Positions 51,501 through 55,284 of a stretch of 55,284 nt of DNA are shown here, piece by piece. Under the pieces are notes generated by a model that worked only from the letters and a program-made list of their open reading frames with translations, had not been told where the DNA came from and did not search any database. This DNA comes from Caproicibacter sp002399225 (lineage in GTDB: Bacteria > Bacillota > Clostridia > Oscillospirales > Acutalibacteraceae). Each line of letters starts with the position of its first letter. Position 1 is the first letter of the stretch. The position numbers and the translations under genes are program-made. Location: the NCBI GenBank assembly GCA_036756705.1, contig DAIOKN010000013.1, positions 1-55,284 of the forward strand. The letters are read 5' to 3'.

Positions 51501-52287
51501 ACTTTCCGGAATATGCAAAACATTCAATATCGGCACCGTCAATGAAAAAGCCGCTCTCTGCGGGATTGACCTCAATTTGAAAGAGGGCGATTTCGTGACG
51601 GTGATCGGCGGCAACGGCGCGGGAAAATCGACCATGCTAAACGCAATCGCAGGGGTTTGGCCCGTAGATAAAGGAACCATCTCGATTGACGGCACCGATG
51701 TGACTTCCCTGCCGGAATACAAGCGCGCACCGTATATCGGCAGGGTCTTCCAGGACCCGATGATGGGAACCGCCGCCAATATGGAAATTGCAGAAAACCT
51801 GGCGCTGGCCATGCGCCGGGGGAACAGGCGAACGGTGCGCTGGGGAGTTACAAAATCGGAGTGCAAGCATTACCGCGAAGCGCTGGAAAAGCTCGGCCTT
51901 GGCCTGGAAGACCGCATGACTTCCAAAGTGGGGCTTCTTTCCGGGGGCCAGCGGCAGGCCCTCACGCTGCTGATGGCGACGCTCCAGAAGCCGAAGCTTC
52001 TGCTTTTAGACGAACACACCGCGGCACTGGACCCCGCAACCGCCGCGAAAGTTCTGGAACTTTCCGATCAGTTTGTCGCGGAAAACAACCTGACTGCCAT
52101 GATGATCACCCACAACATGACGGATGCCATCCGCCATGGGAACCGGCTGCTGATGATGAACGCCGGAAAAATTATTCTGGATATTTCAGGGGAGGAGAAG
52201 AAAAAGCTCAAAAAAGCCGACCTTCTGCAAAAATTTGCCGAACTGGCCGGCGTGCAGGAAGAAACGGACGAGGTCCTTCTGTCGTGA
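51493..52287 (+). CDS. TrpZ-like ABC transporter ATPase
   Basis: 264 residues from the ATG at 51493, overlapping the permease stop. Walker A GGNGAGKST, signature LLSGGQRQALTLLMA, Walker B LLLLDEHTAALDP (His in place of Pro after DE), switch His in MITHNMTD. Single ATPase that would act as a homodimer with the TrpX/TrpY-like proteins. No terminator is evident after it. Confidence 0.93.
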   Translation: MLKLSGICKTFNIGTVNEKAALCGIDLNLKEGDFVTVIGGNGAGKSTMLNAIAGVWPVDKGTISIDGTDVTSLPEYKRAPYIGRVFQDPMMGTAANMEIAENLALAMRRGNRRTVRWGVTKSECKHYREALEKLGLGLEDRMTSKVGLLSGGQRQALTLLMATLQKPKLLLLDEHTAALDPATAAKVLELSDQFVAENNLTAMMITHNMTDAIRHGNRLLMMNAGKIILDISGEEKKKLKKADLLQKFAELAGVQEETDEVLLS

Positions 52288-52367
52288 AAGTGAGATACGG
52301 AACAGAACAGCAGACCCAGAACGTAGGCGATCAGCAAAATCACCACAAGATTTCCTGAACTGCGAAC

Positions 52368-53264
52368 TTATTGAAGCCCCATTTTAGTGAGCAATGCTCC
52401 CACGGCTTCCTTTGCGGCTGCCGAAAGGGACTGCCCGGGAAGACGCTCTGCGTGACTTCCTCCAATCACGCGCTGATAAGCCGCTTCTTTGCAGGCCAGA
52501 AACATCGGCGTGCTGTACTGATAAACATCCATAGCTTCGGTCATCTTCTTTGCGCTTTTCACCGTGGCATCCATATCTCCGCGGTGAAAGCTCTGCCAGG
52601 TATTTACCGTAAATTCCGGGGAAAAGTTTGCGGTGGCATTGATAAATCCGTCAATGCCGAATGGTAGCGTGGCCAGGACGTGGTTTTCATAGGCAGCAAA
52701 TACCATGAAATCCGGTTTCGACTTTTTGATGGTCAGCATGCTGCGGATATGTTCGGTGTCTGATACGGTTTCCTTGATACCGACGATATTCTCATGTTTC
52801 AAAGCAAGCCGGCGAACCAGCTCGGTCTGGCAGTCAAAGCCGGTAAGATCAGGAAAATTGTAAATCAGAATGGGTAAAGAAGTGGAAGCCACGACCTCAT
52901 CGTAGTAGGCTTCTACCATCTCCTCCGAATAGATGTTGAAGTAAGGGATAATTAACAAAATACCATCGACACGGGCCTCTTCGGCTGTCGCGATTAGCTC
53001 CCGGACGTTGGAGAGACAAGTGTCGCCCACGCCGACAATGACATGCGCCCGATGGTTCACATAAGCGGTCATCTTACGGATGAATTCTTTTCTCTCTTTC
53101 AGAGTCAGAACACTGAACTCTCCGCTTGTTCCCAGATAAGAAAGCCCATTCACACCCTTTTCTATCAAAAAATCAGCCTGCTTTTTGTTTGCTTCCCAGT
53201 CCAAGTTTCCTTTTTCATCGAATATTGTGATGACGGGTGGATTGACTCCTGATAAATTTATCAT
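52368..53264 (-). CDS. DapA/NanA-family aldolase or synthase
   Basis: 298-residue TIM-barrel enzyme of the dihydrodipicolinate synthase/N-acetylneuraminate lyase family. Schiff-base Lys164 in VGIKETVSD and Tyr135 in LIYNFPDLTG, plus the GTSGEF loop. The true DHDPS is usually clustered with lysine or sporulation genes; this copy follows an IclR regulator by 22 bases. That pairing is typical of sugar-acid or oxo-acid aldolases such as KDG aldolase/YagE. Substrate undetermined. Confidence 0.88.
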   Translation of the reverse strand: MINLSGVNPPVITIFDEKGNLDWEANKKQADFLIEKGVNGLSYLGTSGEFSVLTLKERKEFIRKMTAYVNHRAHVIVGVGDTCLSNVRELIATAEEARVDGILLIIPYFNIYSEEMVEAYYDEVVASTSLPILIYNFPDLTGFDCQTELVRRLALKHENIVGIKETVSDTEHIRSMLTIKKSKPDFMVFAAYENHVLATLPFGIDGFINATANFSPEFTVNTWQSFHRGDMDATVKSAKKMTEAMDVYQYSTPMFLACKEAAYQRVIGGSHAERLPGQSLSAAAKEAVGALLTKMGLQ

Positions 53265-53286
53265 ATGATTACCTCCTGTTTTGATC

Positions 53287-54066
53287 TTATTCCATAGGAT
53301 TTTTCAGCTTGTTTTTGGGGGAGAGATATCCGCATTTCCGTGAAATATCGCGGGTCGCCTGAAGAATGGTCTTTACGACCAGTTCCCGTTTCTGAGTCAT
53401 TCTTTCTCTGGGGCCGGAAACACTGACGGCGGCGATCACTTTGCTGTTAGCATCATAGATCGGTGCAGCAGCGCACCACAGGCCTTCTTCAATTTCACCG
53501 TCGTCCACCGCATATCCCTGCCGTTTAAATTTCTCCATTTGCCGGTACAAATCCTCTTTTGAACGGACGGTATTGTCGGTAATTGGCTGAAACTGCAGTC
53601 CGGCAATCATGGCTTGACTTCGGTTTGGTTCCATAAAAGTCAAAAATGCTTTGCCCAGTCCGGTACAGTAAATAGGTTTCCGGCTGCCGATGCTGGCGTT
53701 TGTAGAAACGGTCTTTTCACTGTTAATCTTGGCCACATACACAACCTCATCGCCGGAAAGGACTGCCATAAATACTGTTTCGCTGACGATGTCCATCACC
53801 CATTGAAGCATGGGTGCGGCGATGCGGTTGATGTCGAGAAAAGCCGCGGCATTCATGCCCAGACGAATCAGTCTGGGCCCCAGGGCATAGCATTTGTTTG
53901 TGTCTACCAGAAGATATTCGTTCTCACTAAGCGTTTGAAGGATTTCAAAAGTGCTGCTTCTGGCGTATCCTAATTGTTCGCCGACCTGTTTTGCCGTGAG
54001 TCCGCGCGGAAAATTTGAAAGAAGCTCAAAGATCCGCAGAACCCTTTCCGCTGATTTTACAGACAT
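53287..54066 (-). CDS. IclR family transcriptional regulator
   Basis: 259 residues from the ATG at 54066 (GGAGG upstream; the ATG at 54081 overlaps that site). N-terminal winged helix: SAERVLRIFELLSNFPRGLTAKQVGEQLGYARSSTFEILQTL in pieces. The effector domain has GRKPIYCTGLGKAFLTFM-like region and GEIEEGLWCAAAPIYDANSKVIAAVSVSGP. It probably controls itself and the aldolase gene downstream through the dyad at 54088-54105. Confidence 0.9.
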   Translation of the reverse strand: MSVKSAERVLRIFELLSNFPRGLTAKQVGEQLGYARSSTFEILQTLSENEYLLVDTNKCYALGPRLIRLGMNAAAFLDINRIAAPMLQWVMDIVSETVFMAVLSGDEVVYVAKINSEKTVSTNASIGSRKPIYCTGLGKAFLTFMEPNRSQAMIAGLQFQPITDNTVRSKEDLYRQMEKFKRQGYAVDDGEIEEGLWCAAAPIYDANSKVIAAVSVSGPRERMTQKRELVVKTILQATRDISRKCGYLSPKNKLKNPME

Positions 54067-54087
54067 GAAATAATCCTCCAATTTAAC

Positions 54088-54162
54088 GGTTCACATATAT
54101 GAACCTAATTCTCATACTTGTCAAAATTTATTCTATTATAAATGACATTTTTCTAAAGTCAA
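54088..54162 (-). promoter_or_regulatory. promoter and operator of the iclR-aldolase operon
   Basis: On the minus strand TTGACT (54162-54157), 16-base spacer, TATAAT (54140-54135). Downstream is a dyad GGTTCA-CATATA-TGAACC (54088-54105) between promoter and start codon, a good candidate for IclR autoregulation. A second -35-like TTGACA lies at 54125-54120. Confidence 0.65.
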
Positions 54163-54305
54163 GCTTTTCCTACTACTTTTTCCTTAATGCACAAATTAGA
54201 TCACACCCAAATTATTCATAAAGACTTCGACTGAAAGCGAAGAGGGTGCGGCGCAATATCCCGGTGTAGGCCGGCATATCCATGAAAAATAGCATAGACA
54301 AAACG

Positions 54306-54350
54306 AGGGCGTACCGGATTGATTTCCGGGACGCCCTTCATTTTATTTAT
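54306..54350 (+). terminator. intrinsic terminator with no assigned gene
   Basis: AGGGCGT and CCGG pair with CCGG and ACGCCCT (54306-54337), followed by TCATTTTATTTATT. No upstream plus-strand gene is seen in 54163-54305, so it may end a small RNA or insulate the toxin locus. Confidence 0.65.
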
Positions 54351-54386
54351 TATATGGTTCTGCTAAAGCGTTTTTTATTTTTCATC

Positions 54387-54415
54387 TTGAAATTTTACCA
54401 AATTATGGTTATAAT
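54387..54415 (+). promoter_or_regulatory. toxin mRNA promoter
   Basis: TTGAAA (54387-54392), 17-base spacer, TATAAT (54410-54415). Start near 54421-54422 puts TGCAAAGGGCC at the very 5' end of the mRNA, which is complementary to GGCCCTTTGCA at 54637-54647. Confidence 0.8.
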
Positions 54416-54497
54416 ACTTTTGCAAAGGGCCTCGGGCGGTTCTTCCATTTCTAGGCAAAGGCTTTGGCACATAACCCAAGAAATGGAGGTGAGAAGC

Positions 54498-54575
54498 ATG
54501 GAAATGCTCTATGCTGCCTTGCTCCTTGTTGCAGCTACGGGCTACATACTCGTGCTCAGCAAGGCAAACAAATAA
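54498..54575 (+). CDS. 25-residue hydrophobic peptide, probable type I toxin
   Basis: MEMLYAALLLVAATGYILVL followed by a basic KANK end: one membrane helix with a positively charged tail, like known type I toxins. The ribosome site is a full GGAGGTGA (54485-54492) five bases from the ATG. Its GGAGG is held in an 11-bp stem with an upstream anti-site (54442-54452 pairing with 54479-54489, one GT pair), so the full-length mRNA should be poorly translated. The 5' end also pairs perfectly over 11 bp with the 3' end. A convergent antisense RNA covers the 3' part. A longer in-frame reading from 54282 is upstream of the promoter and is not the product. Family not recognised. Confidence 0.75.
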   Translation: MEMLYAALLLVAATGYILVLSKANK

Positions 54576-54651
54576 CCGCCCCCAGCCAAAGGAAAGCGGT
54601 TATCGTGAGTACATTGGACCGTCCACTTCGGTGGAGGGCCCTTTGCATTTC
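54565..54651 (-). ncRNA. antisense RNA, probable type I antitoxin
   Basis: Predicted transcript of about 85 bases starting near 54651 from the promoter at 54658-54686. It contains the stem TCCAC-CGAA-GTGGA and ends in a hairpin ATAACCGC/GCGGTTAT (54572-54603) followed by TTGTTTGCC. It is fully complementary to the end of the toxin ORF and the 3' untranslated part, a TxpA/RatA-like convergent layout. Confidence 0.7.
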
Positions 54652-54657
54652 TATGAT

Positions 54658-54686
54658 ATTGTATGCAGCCAATTTCCATTTGTCAA
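54658..54686 (-). promoter_or_regulatory. antitoxin RNA promoter
   Basis: On the minus strand TTGACA (54686-54681), 17-base spacer, TACAAT (54663-54658). It is stronger than the toxin promoter at the -35, consistent with antitoxin excess. Confidence 0.8.
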
Positions 54687-54821
54687 GAAATTTTTTCTTT
54701 GATCGTTGGTAATAAACCGACGATTTTCTTTATTATCTGAATGGACTATTCATGTTTTTTATATGTTCCTATTAAAATACTGCCTTATTATACGGTGAAT
54801 ATTTTTGGAGGTATAAGAGAA

Positions 54822-54956
54822 ATGGACGAAGATTTAAAGCAGCAACTCGAGTGGTTAAACGCCAACCTGAACACTGTTGCACAAAACCAGGCGATGCTGT
54901 ACGCGGAACTGAAAGAGATCGAGGGGAGGCTGCCAGAGCAGGAAGCGGAAGGGTAA
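54822..54956 (+). CDS. small coiled-coil protein
   Basis: 44 residues from the ATG at 54822 with TTGGAGGTATAAG upstream. Almost fully helical with heptad-like hydrophobic spacing (LKQQLEWLNANLNTVAQNQ, then LYAELKEIEGRL) and an acidic end. No known family. The good ribosome site supports translation. It lies between the toxin-antitoxin locus and the tRNA genes; a hairpin follows. Confidence 0.55.
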   Translation: MDEDLKQQLEWLNANLNTVAQNQAMLYAELKEIEGRLPEQEAEG

Positions 54957-54963
54957 AATAGCA

Positions 54964-54997
54964 AGTGGCACACCGGATAAATTTCCAGTGTGCCACT
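54964..54997 (+). terminator. hairpin after the small coiled-coil ORF
   Basis: AGTGGCACAC (54964-54973) pairs perfectly with GTGTGCCACT (54988-54997). The following ATATCAG is only weakly T-rich, so terminator strength is doubtful. Confidence 0.5.
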
Positions 54998-55054
54998 ATA
55001 TCAGTGGGAATAGAAGAACATTTTGGGACTTTTTAGAACATACTTCATCAGTTA

Positions 55055-55100
55055 GGCAGAAAAAGAAAAGTCCGCATAAACTCAGCGTTCATGCGGACTT
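55055..55100 (-). terminator. terminator of the tRNA-Ser genes
   Basis: AAGTCCGCAT (55068-55077) pairs with ATGCGGACTT (55091-55100). On the minus strand the stem is followed by TTCTTTTTCTGCC, directly after the tRNA-Ser(GCT) 3' end. Confidence 0.85.
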
Positions 55101-55110
55101 CTAAACTATT

Positions 55111-55200
55111 TGGCGGAGAAAGAGGGATTTGAACCCTCGCGCCGGTTACCCGACCTACTCCCTTAGCAGGGGAGCCCCTTCACCACTTGGGTATTTCTCC
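55111..55200 (-). tRNA. tRNA-Ser (anticodon GCT)
   Basis: 90 bases with encoded CCA. Acceptor stem GGAGAAA/TTTCTCC, discriminator G, anticodon arm CTCCC-CTGCTAA-GGGAG, long variable arm as in serine tRNAs, and T arm GAGGG-TTCAAAT-CCCTC. Reads AGC/AGU codons. Confidence 0.95.
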
Positions 55201-55229
55201 AAGATATGGTGAATAAAAGAATCTTCAGT

Positions 55230-55284
55230 TGGCGGAGAGGAAGAGATTCGAACTCTTGGTCCCTTGCGGGATCACTAGTTTTCA
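55230..55284 (-). tRNA. tRNA-Ser (anticodon TGA), 5' part outside the window
   Basis: The 3' part of a class II tRNA: TGAAAACTAG (anticodon TGA and anticodon stem), a variable arm GATCCCGCAAGGGACC, T arm AAGAG-TTCGAAT-CTCTT and an encoded CCA end. The window edge cuts it at the anticodon. Confidence 0.88.

Noticed and set aside
54282..54575. 97-codon reading that includes the toxin
   Set aside because: Its start is upstream of the mapped-looking promoter and lacks a ribosome site; the 25-codon form has the ideal one.
1..55284. CRISPR arrays, insertion sequences, integrases or phage genes
   Set aside because: No regularly spaced repeats, transposase or integrase motifs were seen on either strand.

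Overview
The window looks like the chromosome of an anaerobic, probably spore-forming member of the Clostridia (Bacillota; an Oscillospiraceae-type genome is my guess). The basis is strong AGGAGG ribosome sites, sigma-A type promoters, clostridial-style acyl-CoA dehydrogenases, an iron-dependent alcohol dehydrogenase, FeoAB and moderate GC content by eye. There are no phage, IS, plasmid-replication or CRISPR features. Two genes (an amino-acid permease and one shikimate dehydrogenase) each carry a single +1 frameshift, which may be real decay or sequence error.

Layout. 1-9220 (+): an oligopeptide ABC transporter followed by three peptidases that suit unusual linkages (beta-aspartyl peptidase, M42 aminopeptidase, gamma-glutamyl hydrolase). 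9227-12809: a chemoreceptor, a small GNAT and an SGNH hydrolase. 12908-16636 (-): a MarR regulator and its likely target operon permease-RidA-PatB, with a clear promoter and operator. 16834-19399: feoA and feoB. 19582-25980: a possible cell- or spore-surface locus, with a Cys-rich jelly-roll protein, three tandem small paralogous proteins and a 1486-residue multi-domain glycosyltransferase. 26187-29840: alcohol dehydrogenase, AlkD-like protein and small membrane proteins. 29841-30693: a gene-free stretch packed with hairpins, including a candidate structured RNA.

30694-48869 is the most interesting block. On one side, reading leftward, lie acyl-CoA dehydrogenase, an old-yellow-enzyme/dienoyl-CoA-reductase type flavoenzyme and TctB-TctA-TctC. 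Reading rightward lie a second acyl-CoA dehydrogenase, a class III CoA-transferase, an MFS carrier, shikimate dehydrogenase, type I dehydroquinase, a second shikimate dehydrogenase and a LysR regulator. An acyl-CoA ligase with a C-terminal desulforedoxin-like extension and a PaaI thioesterase follow. No other shikimate-pathway genes are present, so I read this as a catabolic or electron-sink cluster for quinate/shikimate-like ring acids. In that reading the ring acid is imported, oxidised or dehydrated, linked to CoA, reduced and released.

49135-52287: a TrpXYZ-type ABC transporter behind what looks like a leader-peptide attenuator with the run FYYAYYCFF. 52368-54162 (-): an IclR regulator and a DapA-family aldolase/lyase. 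54387-54686: a compact type I toxin-antitoxin locus (25-residue hydrophobic peptide, sequestered ribosome site, 5'/3' mRNA pairing, convergent antisense RNA). The window ends with a 44-residue coiled-coil ORF and two tRNA-Ser genes on the minus strand, the second cut by the window edge.
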